Shown here: positions 1 through 12,113 of the stretch, piece by piece
How the letters are laid out: every line of letters starts with the position of its first letter
How positions within the stretch are numbered: position 1 is the stretch's first letter
Source: Perkinsus marinus ATCC 50983
Taxonomy: Eukaryota; Perkinsozoa; Perkinsida; Perkinsidae
Direction: 5' to 3'
DNA length: 64,000 nucleotides
NCBI RefSeq assembly: GCF_000006405.1
Contig: NW_003213889.1
Span: 567,789 to 631,788, forward strand
Translations under genes and position numbers: made by a program
Notes under the pieces: generated by a model
Database searches by the model: none
What the model saw: only the letters and a program-made list of their open reading frames with translations
Told to the model about the DNA's origin: nothing

Positions 1-285
1 ACCATACGAGAAGGATGGAGAGTCTGATGCCTGAGGAAAGAGGTGGTGACCTCATCCGACAATCACGCGGAATCACTTACTCTCGCCCTTCGTAATCTTG
101 GGGGTCTCCTTAGCGAAGAGGATGGGGGCCACAAAGGTGAACACTACTCCCAATACGGCAAAGATGATGGTACCGGTGATGAGACCTGAAAGGATGCGAT
201 ACTGGTCGGAGCTTAGGAAAGAACGCCGCCTCTTACCGGGGGCATGGAATCCGAGAGAAGCGGGAGCTACAGCGACTGCACTCAT
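1..285 (-). CDS. V-ATPase V0 subunit e-like, copy 1 (cut by window edge)
   Basis: Small membrane subunit of the proton-pumping V-ATPase V0 sector. The ATG is at 285, exon 1 runs 285-81, a GTAAGT donor starts a 50-nt intron, and exon 2 runs from 30 off the left edge. Exon 1 holds a basic segment (GKRRRSF) and the first hydrophobic helix (SGLITGTIIFAVLGVVFTFV), followed by the short polar link KETPKITKGE. The copy at 19403-19837 is almost identical, intron included, and is complete there, which is why I assign this family: two helices with the order helix, P/K loop, helix. Identity to that copy stops 42 bp upstream of the ATG, at a CAG. The last exon lies outside the window, so I cannot tell whether this copy is intact. 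The call rests on topology and weak similarity in a short family. Confidence 0.65.
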
Positions 286-965
286 GATGACAGTTCCAAA
301 GGAATGTGGGTAAGCAAAAAACTCCTGGAATAAGATTTGGTAGCAGTTTCCAACGAACTCAGAGGGACTCCGAAATGCTGATTCCGAAAGCATGACTAGT
401 AAATTCAGTAGCAACCAGTCCGAAAATCACTTCAGTCAAGCTGCGGTCGTCGAATGGTTGAGGAGATTCAAGAGTGCAAGACGCTCTGAGCTTAACGTAG
501 GTTCGACTCCATAGTATTTACCGGTAGCAATTGAACTGAAGCTCAGACATGGCTCCAAGTCGAGATGTAGTCGTCTAAGATTGACACCGTCTTTGAATCG
601 GCTCATATGGTATCTAGTACTGCGGTCATTTCATCAAAAAATTTTAGAAAATCGAGGAAACGCGCTGTACAATCTAGAATGGCTATATAAGGCTTAGCTG
701 TCCGTGCATGGCTAAAGTCTTTCAATATGATGTGTGGTTGTATAGAGCTTGTAATTTATGGTCTATAGAATCGTATTATATAACACAAAGAATATACCTT
801 TATGACGTTCTTGCTGGGTACATCATGCATATGGTTGATTCCCCAACTACGTCTCTTTGCGGCTTCCTGTGGGTTAATTGCTCTCCTTCATTTTTGCTAG
901 CACGAGGAATGTAACTTTAAGTTCGACGAATTGGCGTTGATGCTTGCGCTAGTGTACATCTTGGC
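286..965. other. Intergenic, no gene seen
   Basis: No convincing exon on either strand. The region holds the diverged 5' flank of the V-ATPase e copy and AT-rich sequence leading to the minisatellite. Short open frames here have no coding character. Confidence 0.5.
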
Positions 966-1720
966 TTGGCATAGTTGCCCCATCCAGAGAAATTGATTAC
1001 GCTAAGGTATACCGTAGGGTGGCATAGTTGCCCCATCCAGAGCAATTGATTACGCTAAGGTATATCTTTGGGTGGCATAGTTTCCCCAACCAGAGCTGAC
1101 GGTACTCAGACATATCTTAGGGTGGCATAGTTGCCCCAACCAAATGAATTGACTGTGCCTAGGCATATCTTAGGGTGGCATAGTTGCCCCAACCAAATGA
1201 ATTGGCTGTGCCTAGGCATATCTTAGGGTGGCATAGTTGCCCCAGCCAAATGGATTGACTGTATCCAGGCATATCTTAGGGTGGCATAGTTTCCTCAACC
1301 AGATGAACTGACGGTACTCAGGCATATCTTTGGGTGGCATAGTTGCCCCAACTAAATGAATTGACTGTATCGAGGCATATCTTAGGGTGGCATAGTTGCC
1401 GCAACTAAATGAATTGACTGTATCTAGACGTATCTTAGGGTGGCATAGCTGCCCCAACTAAATGAATTGACTGTATCTAGGCATATCTTAGGGTGGCATA
1501 GCTGCCCCAACTAAATGAATTGACTGTATCTAGGCATATCTTATGGTGGCATAGTTGCCCCAACCGATTGAATTGACTGTATCTAGGCATATCTTAGGGT
1601 GGCATAGCTGCCCCAACTAAATGAATTGACTGTATCTAGGCATATCTTATGGTGGCATAGTTGCCCCAACCGATTGAATTGACTGTATCTAGGCATATCT
1701 TAGGGTGGCATAGTTGCCCC
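966..1720. repeat. 53-bp minisatellite, about 15 units
   Basis: The box GGTGGCATAGTTGCCCC recurs with starts at 1018, 1071, 1121, 1174, 1227, 1280, 1333, 1386, 1439, 1492, 1545, 1598, 1651 and 1704, plus a partial first copy near 966. The period is 53 bp, except one unit of 50 bp (1071 to 1121). Units differ by a few substitutions and grow more uniform toward the right, where a two-unit pattern (AACTAAAT then AACCGATT) alternates. The box is itself near-palindromic (GGGGCAACTATGCCACC on the other strand). An 81-codon open frame through it on the minus strand is a by-product of the repeat. Confidence 0.95.
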
Positions 1721-2189
1721 ACTACTGACAAAGCAGAGGCGAGAGGTGGGGACTCTATAGGCCAGCTCCTCTAGCTTGGAGCTACCGGACGCATTATCCC
1801 ACGATGGAGCTTCGGTTGTATACTATTTTACAAGGAAATGCCTGATACCTGTTCGTACCCGCCTACATATCAAAGCATGAGAGTGTGTCATCGTGAACGG
1901 ACCCCAAGAGGGTTCCGCTTCGGGGCACCTCCAATGAGGACACGTGAGGCTCGCTATATCGAAGCACAGATGAGGGACCGTGCAGTAAGAATCATTCCAG
2001 TTCTAGGCCAGTATTCAAATATGAACTTTAGTTGCCACTCGTGCAACATATGACGGGCATTCCCGAGAGGTAACGTTACGGCTGGGGTCGAACGTTGGGG
2101 GAGAGTTCAATCTCAGCCCGTCCCCTCCAAGAACAAAGAAAGCGCCCGCTAGAGATGACAGTGAGAGCCGCAAACGGGATTACTTCAGA

Positions 2190-5100
2190 CGAAAGCCGCT
2201 CTCTTAGACGAGCTCATCGAGAGCTGCCGAGGTACACCCCTCCACGACATGTACCTTCAGGCTGAACAACTACTCTCGGGGTTGGAGGAAACTCCTGATG
2301 AACAATCGTTGTCGAAGAAGAAGGTGCAGCTCATCTGGATAGGGACGCATCAAAGTCTATCTTTCAGGCGTTGACTCAGCTCGTTGAAGCTGGTGCATCG
2401 GAGCTCGTGAGGCGTGCGAAGGTAACAGGTGGAGGTCCAATCGAACAAGGCAGGTTTACTCCCCGTCAGTTCGATGGAGAGACTATACGGCAGAAGGAGT
2501 CAGCCGAAAAACGTAAGGTCCGAGAGGCCAGGAGACGAGCTAGAGAGGAATGCCTAATGGGATGGAGCGTTATGCATGGTGATTCGAGGTGGGAGTTTCG
2601 CTCTGAATCCTCCATGGTATATCCCGCATCCTTCAGCATCCCCTACACTAACACTTCCCGTGCCCCCAGTGCCTGCCCTCGTCCTCAAATACGACGGTCT
2701 ACACGGCGTCAGAGAGCTCGAGAGGCTGCCTAACTATTGCCAGAAGGCAAGTGCTCATTCGATTGTCAACCTATAGAGAATTCCGTAAAGGGACCTTACT
2801 GCTCTACGAGCAGTATATTATTTCATCCATAGTCTATAACCCCGTCTATACAATATACATCGCCATGTATCACCCCCGTATGTGTCTCGCTCGGATCCAA
2901 TCATTGAGTTACCTCAAGTTAGTACCTGGAGAAATCAGTGGTGTAAGCTTGATATAATCTCTGGTATGTCGAACAGCAATACGTCAACAATTGATATGGG
3001 AGATACCGAGGGCTGGGTTTGTGGTGACCATTGTGCCCTCTTCGACTGGGACTGGGGTCTTAGAGTCACCTGGCAGTGCTTCATTGTGTGTCCAACCCTG
3101 CTTCTACGGCTCTACGGTGTGCCATCTTAGGTATGGCTCATCGTTGCCTGTACGGGGCTTTTCCTAACGCAAGCTGCGAGATGGGGTAGCACGTCGGTCG
3201 AGAAGCTCAAACGACAGTTGAGTGTTGCGGAAGTAGTCACCGACTGAGCTCTTGTGGGTTCGACATCCTCTATAGGGATACACTCGAGGTTCCTACCTTT
3301 ACCTCGGGTTCGTCATAATAGGCTCTCTCTACCAATGTTGCATCTTTGCTTACCAATCCTATACCTGGACCGCTCATACGTAAGCTTGGACCCTGCCAAA
3401 AACCACTCACATAACGTCTCCTATTCAGCATCAGCTATTCCCTCAACTTCTTCATAGCTATACTATACGGTCTGGAAACCATCATGTTGTGCTTGTTGTA
3501 CATCACACAAGGCACTGCTGTTTTTCTCAAGCACTCCCTCAGCTCGGTGAGCACTGACACTACCATCCACGTTGGCCTATGGCTGGAGCCCTTGAGCCCT
3601 CCGCAGGTGTTCGTCGCTGTGTTCGTTGTGGTATCTGTAGTGGGGCAGTCTGTCTGGGTCGACGACTTTGGCTTAAAGACATGGTTCTCTTTCGCCTTCT
3701 TCGCCAGCCTAAGGGTCTTCCAGAACTGGCATCTCTTCTTAGCAACCGCGGGCTTCCACAGTGCCGACATCAACATGCAGGTTGGTCACTCATTGTCTAT
3801 ACCTCAGCTCCAAGAAGTTCCTCATTTCCCATGCCTATGGCGTGTCCTTGCACCGCATCCTCTATTCTCAGATAGTTAACGTTTGCATCGGGGCAGTATG
3901 TTGGGTCTACTTTGCTTCATGTGTGGTCATGACGTTGGAGAACCTGGAGGTATCCAGACGTGCCTCCACACCCCTTCCTTGTAAGCTCCCTGGTCAGGAC
4001 CCTCAGTGGCTCCTAGTGCTCCAACCCACTGCAACGAGTTGGACATTAACCTCATCTTTTTACTTCATCATGGTTACTATCTCCACCGTGGGGTATGGAG
4101 ACCTCAGCCCTAGTACAGCACTAGGTCGAGTTGTTGCTGTTTGTACGGAGCTCAGTCGAACCTCCACTTCGTTTCACATCCCCTGAGTGCTTTTTAGGGA
4201 CGATTCTTGGAGGAATCGCGGCCTTCTCATATGCGGTTAACAAGTTACTTGAAGTCTACGGCCTCACTAGATCCGGTCGAGGACGCTATCCTTTGAAGCG
4301 ACGATATCGTCACATAGTGGTTGCCGGTACGGCCCGGTCAGTATTGCTCCCGAGAAACATCTTGCAGGGACACCTTCCACTGAGATGCTCAAGGACTTCC
4401 TCTCCGAAATATACCATGCGGATCATGCTGATGACAGCGAGGATTTGGAAGTGGTTCTACTCTTTCCTGGTCAAGGCAGCGTGATGCAGTCTATGAGCGA
4501 GTCGGCGTTCCTGCTTGTCTGTTCGCTACTTTCTAGTCGTACACAGATATCTACGTCAGAAGGATAACGTCCATATGCGATCGAGGGTGTACACCTTGCA
4601 AGGTAGCCTCTTAGAGGCTACTGATATGCGTCGCATTGGAGCTACACGTGCTGAAGCATTCTTCATCCTTCCCAGTATCTTCTCCTCGAATCCAGTAGAC
4701 GCCCCTCTTAGTTGGACCGGCTCTATCCTCGTCTAGGTCCAGGACGATACTGAAAACCTTGTACGCTTCTTTTCGGTTCGGAGATACAATCCCAACGCAA
4801 GGATTATCGTCCTTCTACATAAGGCTGAACACAAGGACATTCTCGGAAGCGAAATGCTAGGTGGTGGCGCGGCCATGCCAGATGTACCGTTAGTCTACCG
4901 CTCGTTGCGCAACTCGTATCTAAGGTCGATGAAGAAGACATGTCGGAGCTCACAACGCTCATTTGCATCGATCAGTTCAAGCTAGAGCTTATAGGAAAGA
5001 CCTGCCAAGTAGGCATTGATTGTTGTTCGCCGTAGCATCGATCTCCGCAATTAGTCGCCAGGTCCCGGGCTTCTCGACTCTCATTTGTAATCTATGTACA

Positions 5101-7741
5101 TCTGTGAGCGATACAGAAGCTCTGGAAGGAACACCACAATGGTTACAGGAGTACGACGCTGGCCTTGGCAACGAGCTATACGAGGTTGTCATGATGTGTA
5201 TGGCACTCATAAGATCGACTGCAGGTTCCACTCTCCCCAGCATACTACGGGCAACCCTTCGGTCTCTGCTGTTTGGATGTCCTTAACCGTAGCGAGAATC
5301 GAGACGTCTACCTCATAGGTTGGGCTATACCACTCCTCTTCCATCACTGCCTTATTCGAACCATGACCACCTATTGACAGGTCTCGTTGAACGTAATGTG
5401 ATGAACACTGGAGGGAAGGTGATCACTATCAATCCCGGATCCGACTACGCAGTCATGGACTCCGAGGATCATACCGGCGTTTACGGCATCTTTATCGCCA
5501 GCGATCGCGACGCTATCGTACAGAAAGGCTGGCGTAACCACAGTAGTTCGATATTCATATCAGTTTGTCGACCCTGCTTAGGTCGGCGTAGTGATCAATC
5601 CGACGGCTATAGTGACGAGGTGTCCGAGGTTAGTACCCTTCCGGACCCCCTCGGTAGATTTCGAAATGCATCATACAAGGGAGGGATAGTCGGGAACGAT
5701 CACCGGAGGGTAGACAATCTCTGGACCATCCACATGTGAGAGCTTGCAATACAGGGAGCTAACAAAAACAGTGCAGTGTTGAGGATGAGCGCATCTATGA
5801 AGAAAGCAGCGACCCTGGTAGAGGAGGCCAACTTCCATATGATGTCTATGGCACAGCTGTCCAGGGCGCCGCCCAATATCAAACAGTTGGTGTTCTTGGA
5901 CAAGTTAGAGAAGGTCCAATTTCGGCGGCCATTATACCTCCTCATCAACATCGATGCAGGCTTCCAAGATCCCACCAGCGGCGCCCGAGGACGTGCTCGC
6001 TCAAGGTGGTCATGTTATACTTACTGTAGCTGGAGGGTCCTCAGCAGCAAGGGAAGGAGAGAGTTCGTTCCCCTTAGTGGTCATATGTATAGCCATACGG
6101 ATCAGGTGCCAAGATAGGACTGGAGCATTTCGTATCACCAATGCGAGCTGCCTATTTCGCTGAGGCCACCCCCATCGTGGTATTGGCTCCCTTTATTCCC
6201 ATGGACTGGAATACAGTGTGTTACTCACACGTTCCTTGAACCAGTGTTCCTTGCCCTTGATATCAGGTGGCCAGGTTCCCCGAGGTGTACTTTGTCCAAG
6301 GCTCAGCGCTATCATTGTTCGATCTTGAGCGGGCCAACTTCCGGCAAGCTGCTACGATACTCGTATCCCAGTTGGGATCGGTAGTAGCCCATCTAGAGAT
6401 CATGCTTACACGCGTCATAATGCAGACTAGGCCTAGTGGATCAGCACAGGACCCCTACATGGTCGATGCAGAGGCGATTTTTACGGTTAGGCTCATCGAA
6501 AGCCATTTGCCCAAGGTCAACATCAGCCTACTTCGGCCTATATCATGTGGTCAGGGATCGGAGACAATCGTGGTGGTTGAGTTGGTATTCGATGAGAACT
6601 ATCACTACCTACCACACCCCGCCGACATCACCGGACGCCGACCATCAGGAGATGTTGGAAGGCGATCAACATCATCGTCAGCAGGCTCCGTAAAGTCACA
6701 CGATAGGAGGGTATCACACTAGAGATACGCTAGGAAGGGAACTGATCGAAACCTCAGGTATCCAAACTGTTCCGCAAGAACCGGAATGTCCTAATGCAGA
6801 CTCATGCTTGTGAGCGTGGTTTGAACCAAACCGTTCGAAAGCCTATCGATAGTCGTTTGTCTCATAGTCCCTATCGGGGAAGATCGAGACTTCCAGTCGG
6901 TGAACACAACCCTCGATGCTGATCTGCCCAATGCAAAGCAGGCAGGTCGCTCTCTGGATACCTCCCGAAGCATCCTTTCTAGGCCAAGATTGCCCAACCA
7001 GAAGAGTATTTCAGACAGCCTAGGTTCGCCTGTGGTCAACTGTATGTGGGATCTGTTGTGACATCCCTAGTCGCCAACACCTTCTATAACCCAAGTTTGG
7101 CCTTACTCGTACAGCAAATGATATCTAGCAGAATACTTATGGTATGTTGAGCTCTGTGATAACGTGCCGTCCTCATCGGCCAGGTCCTCTTGCCTACCGC
7201 TTGGGCTGGCCGGGCTTACCTCGACCTCTTCCAACATCTCATACTGGACAGGAACCTCCTTGCAATTGGGCTCTTCCGAACTGCTGATTCTAGCGTGAGT
7301 TTGACGCCACTCATGAAAGAGATCTCTCATCATCGGTAGACGAGCAGCTCGAAAGCATTGATGTAAGGTTCTCACTACTGGGCCAACCTCAACTGATGCG
7401 CGTGCACGGATTAGCACTTGCAGTCATCATGGTAACTATTGAAGCCACTTTGTCGTTGCCATGTTCTGCGTGTCCTCAGAAGCGTCATCCGGAAGGTAAT
7501 CTTGAAGAGCGTGAAAAGTTCTTACAATCGTATAGCGGGAATAGTCTGTTTGCCATTCAGCCACTCCTACGTCTATACCGCACCAACAGCCTTCACATTG
7601 CTGGTAGAGAGCGACCAAATCCTATGTGTCTGTGTGCCTACTTCTGATGATGCAGAAGTTGACGGACACCTTGAGACGGTGGGTTATCGTGAAAACTCAC
7701 AACGATGCGTGCTTGCTCTCACCGTCATTGCTTGCTCATAG
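2190..7741 (+). CDS. BK/Slo-type large-conductance K+ channel alpha subunit
   Basis: Six-helix K+ channel of the plasma membrane with a cytosolic RCK gating ring. Read in order: a charged N-terminal region (about 2190-2730, less certain); hydrophobic S-segments (3040-3720), including a poor S4 with few basic residues; the pore with the selectivity filter TVGYGDLSP at 4084-4110; RCK1 starting RHIVVAGTPSTEMLKDFLSE; the Slo-like block PGFSTLICNL at about 5065; INPGSDYAV...GIFIASD at 5430-5500; RCK2 with GHVILTV and MRAAYFAEATPIVVLAPF; and the Slo tail RQPRFACGQLYVGSVV near 7040 ending AFTLLVESDQILCVCVP. These match animal Slo1 block for block. Exons are joined by short GT-AG introns, for example 41 nt inside 'VVAG/GTPSTE'. 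The Asp-rich calcium bowl that precedes FACG in Slo1 is not visible. The 5' end is uncertain; the first supported acceptor is near 2190. Confidence 0.8.
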
Positions 7742-9232
7742 ACTATATCTTGCAGGACCACACGAAGGGCTGATGTCACTGTTTTGATGATCAAGACATT
7801 TATGGTGGTATGTGTTTCTCCACGTAAATTACGAGAATGTCTCACTGTACTTAACTGAGATATCGAGTTTGGAGTTCAAGCAGACACCACAGCATTTCTC
7901 GGGTGCTGTTCTCCCTATAACCAAAGCTACAGTGTTCAGGCTGAACAAAACTGTCCGGCAACTTCATACCTGTGACTCGATGAAGAACACCAACCAAGTT
8001 CAAGAGGAAACAATACCAGAAATGGCGTAGATGAACCTGATGCGGTCAGCAATACTAGCATCGAGCTCGAGAGCGGTCATTCCTAATAAAGGGGCAGGCA
8101 ATGAGAAACCTGACAGCGTAGGGAATATATAATTACATTTGAAGCCTATTCGGACTGTTATTTCCACTGAGTAATAATCAACTGTAATGCTAGAAATCGA
8201 GCTTAGCCCTCGAGCTCTAAGGATACAGGTTTCTTGTAAGTCGATTTTACTGTGAATTCCGCCGTTGTGTGGGCATATCCCGGTGTCAACTCTCAGTTAC
8301 ATTACATGTGTTTTTTCATCTTGTTCGGACCTATCCCAACTGTGTGAACACGATGCGAGCCATACTGGTGTGAAATAGCAAATTGTGGCATAGCGAGGGA
8401 CGTCAAGTCGACGTCGTCGACGCTGCTGCTCACCCTCATTGGGTGGCAGCTTAGCGGTGGCCATTCATCGTTACCCGCGCAAATGTGTAATAATGATGGG
8501 CTGTGCAGGATCGCCTACCAGTCACTAGCGGATCCTTGGCAAGCTAGAAAGGATGCCACGGGCTCGTCAACTACATCGCTGAGTACTCGTTAGTGACGTT
8601 TAGACTTTTCCATTCAGCCTACGATTATCAACTTATTCCCAGAGACTTCGATTAAACTTAGCGATGACTTCAACCAGCGCCAGTTCGCCTCGCAAATTAT
8701 CCAGCTTTGTTCTATCTGATCATGAGCTCGCCATTCCAAGTGTGGCTCATGCGTTCAGTCTCTTTCCAAAGACTCAGTGATCTCATCAAACTCAACAAAC
8801 ACAACACGAGCGACATCGGATTGAAATAGTAAAACAAATGGTAAATAGTTATGTAACAAGAAATGCTGATGCTGTTGCTTACCCTCATTCACAACAGAAC
8901 GGCAATGATCGCATACTGTCCCGACAACAACATCTTTGCGCATAGTCAAGAAGCGTTACCGATCGCGACACTGAGTAGCAGTGGTTGTCGACTATACAGT
9001 AGATAGGTAGTGGTCCAACGGACTACAAAAAGAGATAAATACATTTGCTTAAGCCACTTTTTATGGTGCACAACGGCTGAGTGCTCGGCAACAAGAAAAG
9101 AGTAAGAACCAAATCTGACGGTACGAACGACATCATCACCATACAATACGGAGATTAACTTCTCGGATAATACTTCAATTATATAGTCTGATTACAACTG
9201 TGCGATACTAGAGCGAGGGGACTTTGCCGAAC
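7742..9232. other. Intergenic, no clear gene
   Basis: The 3' flanks of the converging K+ channel (+) and NIPA (-) genes. Short open frames at 7812-8030 (+) and 8755-9146 (-) show no family resemblance and no consistent splice signals. I see nothing else to call. Confidence 0.5.
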
Positions 9233-11248
9233 TCAATAGTCACCACCCGCAACAGACGAACGAGACGAATCTGGTGGTGTATCAGGCGCCAGAGCTGGCA
9301 CTCGGGAAGATGAGCTCCCCTTAGAGTTCCTCGACACCTTGGGCGCTGTTCCACGACTATGTGATTCCTCACGCGCTCTTCCCAAGCCGATTTCTAAATC
9401 GTTGCTCTCACTGACCACGGACGTGGATTCTTCCCCACGATCAGCAGCACTATGCGGAGTCGTGGTTGATCGTGAGGCCTTATTATCGAAACCAGCATTC
9501 CGCAACTCCCTCTGTCGAATCCTCTTCAATCGCCTCTTCTCAGCTCTCTCCATTTTCTTTCGATTCCACCACTTACTCAATCTCAAATAAGGCGGATCTG
9601 GGAAAGTGTGTTCCAAGTCACTCGAGCTACTTCTAACCGACATCGACCGCAGTCTGAACGAACGTCTTCTATCCAACTCAGCCCCATCAGCAGACTCTGC
9701 TGCTCCTGCCGAATCCTCTCTATTGATTTCAGCTCCCTCAACCGACTGAATAGACTCAGCAGTGTGAAGAGGATAATGATGCGTCTCTCTCGGCTCCAAC
9801 ACGAACCCCCCAAGATCAGCTCCTTCCTCTCGACGGATCTCCGCTGCGGCATCAACAGTCATAGCCGACATGATCCTAGTCAGAGTGCGTTGCCTCGTGA
9901 GACGAGTCCCACCAGGGCTCCTCGAGCCGTCCCATGAGAGAGGCGGTGGCGCCGGCATCTCGTTACTGTACGGTACCATAGCTGGGCCTCCCTCCGATAA
10001 GGAATTGGACCGCATCGAAATGCTCCTACTGCCTCTCGGTGGTAGTATACCCGACAGACCACTAGTAATAGTACCACCATCTGAGACCAGCCGTCCCAGT
10101 CGCCTTGGGGACACACCAGGCGGGCGTGAGGCAGGGGATAGACTACCTCCATACTGCGGGAGGCTGATACTGTTGAGGCTCACGGGAGTGTCAGCAACGC
10201 TCATCGCACTCAATCCTGCTGCATCATCATCACTACGGGCGACCACATTCTGACTGCTAGCAATAGAGCTCCGTCGCCTAGCCATCTCTTGATCATCATC
10301 AGTGGTCCTTGGACTGAGGAGGAATACCCCAAAGAATAATACTCCAGTACCACCGAAGAACACCCCCAATTGCCACGATTGCATCGCTACAAACTCCTTG
10401 AATACGATACCACCAGATAGCATTGTTGAGAGTGTCCAACAAACCTGTGTTAGTGGTACAAGGAATGCTCCTGGGAATATCCTCAGGGCTCGATTGAGAT
10501 GGATTACCCAGAATATGGCGGCGAATAGCCATGCAAAAAGTACTAGGAAAGTCCTACCCTGATACAACTGCGATACATGGCCACCGAAAGCCTGGGTGAC
10601 AATGAGTGACAACACTTTTCCCGATACTACAGATTGGGCCCCTACTGCGGCTACACAAAAGGTGTACCCAGTGGGGACTAGGAATCGGGTTACCCTATTG
10701 TGGGATCTCGGCAAGGATAGCTCCCATTGTATCCTCTTGGGCCACTTAGACCGACTGAACCACAGAATGGGGGCACCTGTACGCATCCAGAAGGCGAAAC
10801 CGATGACCATGATGAGGACTATCAGGCCTAGCACGAAGTAGCCATGTGTCGCTGAGAAGTAGAATTGTTGGAACATGAGGTCGACACTGTTGATAGCCTC
10901 AGACTTGTTGGACGATACCACCAACATTACTATTGCGCCTATGATGACCACAGTGCCACATACGTTGAAGATGGTGAAGGGCTCTTTGAGGAAGTAGTGA
11001 ACGAAGAAGAGATTCGACACGAACTGGATTGCCGATATACCGCTAAGTAGTGACTGGGGGGCGAATGCGAAGGACCCGAATGTTAAAATGGATCCCACAC
11101 AGAATAGTACTAACCCTATTATGAGGGAATGCCCCTTGCCATGCTTTACTGCCGTATGATACTTCATAAGAACAGTTCCGAAATTTGTGGTAATAGCACC
11201 AACAATGTTAACAACGATGCCGATGACAAACCGAGTGGCGGACATCAC
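9233..11248 (-). CDS. NIPA/DUF803-family magnesium transporter-like protein
   Basis: Probable Mg2+ transporter of the drug/metabolite superfamily in the plasma or endosomal membrane. It is a single 671-codon exon in a region where most genes have many introns. Residues 1-320 carry about nine hydrophobic helices. The family N-terminus is clear: GIVVNIVGAITTNFGTVLMK, then QSLLSGISAIQFVSNLFFVH and VCGTVVIIGAIVMLVV. The C-terminal 350 residues are hydrophilic, rich in Ser, Arg and Asp, and include a strongly basic helix near residue 560 (KKMERAEKRRLKRIRQRE). Typical NIPA proteins are about 300-450 residues, so the tail is a long extension that may be phosphorylated or bind partners. The start is the first Met before the first helix (MMSATRF); a second Met follows at once. 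Confidence 0.93.
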   Translation of the reverse strand: MMSATRFVIGIVVNIVGAITTNFGTVLMKYHTAVKHGKGHSLIIGLVLFCVGSILTFGSFAFAPQSLLSGISAIQFVSNLFFVHYFLKEPFTIFNVCGTVVIIGAIVMLVVSSNKSEAINSVDLMFQQFYFSATHGYFVLGLIVLIMVIGFAFWMRTGAPILWFSRSKWPKRIQWELSLPRSHNRVTRFLVPTGYTFCVAAVGAQSVVSGKVLSLIVTQAFGGHVSQLYQGRTFLVLFAWLFAAIFWVIHLNRALRIFPGAFLVPLTQVCWTLSTMLSGGIVFKEFVAMQSWQLGVFFGGTGVLFFGVFLLSPRTTDDDQEMARRRSSIASSQNVVARSDDDAAGLSAMSVADTPVSLNSISLPQYGGSLSPASRPPGVSPRRLGRLVSDGGTITSGLSGILPPRGSRSISMRSNSLSEGGPAMVPYSNEMPAPPPLSWDGSRSPGGTRLTRQRTLTRIMSAMTVDAAAEIRREEGADLGGFVLEPRETHHYPLHTAESIQSVEGAEINREDSAGAAESADGAELDRRRSFRLRSMSVRSSSSDLEHTFPDPPYLRLSKWWNRKKMERAEKRRLKRIRQRELRNAGFDNKASRSTTTPHSAADRGEESTSVVSESNDLEIGLGRAREESHSRGTAPKVSRNSKGSSSSRVPALAPDTPPDSSRSSVAGGDY

Positions 11249-12113
11249 GGAATATTACTTCGACGTGTAGTAGTCGGACGATAGCAATATGAAGGAAAAG
11301 GTGGCCACTCAACAACTACTACTACTAGTGTGAGAAAGTAAGCACATGGTCAACTACATGTATCGCTGACACTAGGGAAGATTCGAGGAAATTCGGGAAA
11401 ATTCTTGATGGTTTCCGAACACTTCTACCCTAATTCGTATATAAACTCCTTAGTGAGGAAACTCCTGTGCTGAGCTGAGGATAGCGAACATATACTTCTC
11501 CATCACTACTACCAGCAAAACACTCTACTCAACCCTGCTCCTTTGAAAGCATACTCCCCAAGTCAATAACTACTACCAATTTCTCAAAAATCGAGACCAG
11601 CGTATGCGTGGCTGAGCGGTCGGTCCTCTACTAGAAGAGTCAATAGGACCATACCACTAGTCACTATAGTTCACCATCATGACGAACTGTGAAAATTATC
11701 ATCTTAGTGGTTATTAGGACCCACCATAGTAGCTACACAGCTCCCTGTACGACCGAATGAATACCAAATGTCAATCTCTTGCGGGCGCGTGATGAAGACA
11801 ACGACAACCGCGCGCGCCCAAGGTTATTCACTGTTGATGGACCAGACAAGTAGAAAAGGACTTGCTCGGGAATGTCGGAGGATAGTACGTGACGTTGATT
11901 GACACCATTAATATTCGCGGAGATTTGATGTTAATACAGTAGCTGGACACAATACTGTAGACCAAGGGTCTTCCCCGAGGATGATACTCCAGTACAAGTA
12001 TCGGAGTGATAACTAAGTACACAACAACCACAATCCGTCAAAGTAAAGTACTTCATAGAGCGAGTAATGATGAGAGTTCAGTAATTGCCGCGGCATTAGT
12101 TAATCAATGAAAG
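11249..12113. other. Upstream region of the NIPA-like gene
   Basis: No exon is recognisable. The stretch lies upstream of the minus-strand NIPA gene and contains the GC-rich word GCGCGCGCCCAA at 11810-11821, which recurs upstream of other genes in this window (35316-35330, 48561-48574). Confidence 0.4.

Noticed and set aside
1212-1457. Minus-strand 81-codon open frame
   Set aside because: It is a translation of the minisatellite; repeat units would give a repeated peptide with no coding signal.
966-1720. CRISPR-like array of regularly spaced repeats
   Set aside because: The whole 53-bp unit repeats; there are no unique spacers, and the context is eukaryotic. It is a minisatellite.
11600-11660. 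tRNA candidate (A-box-like TGGCTGAGCGG)
   Set aside because: No B box or cloverleaf pairing follows at a suitable distance.
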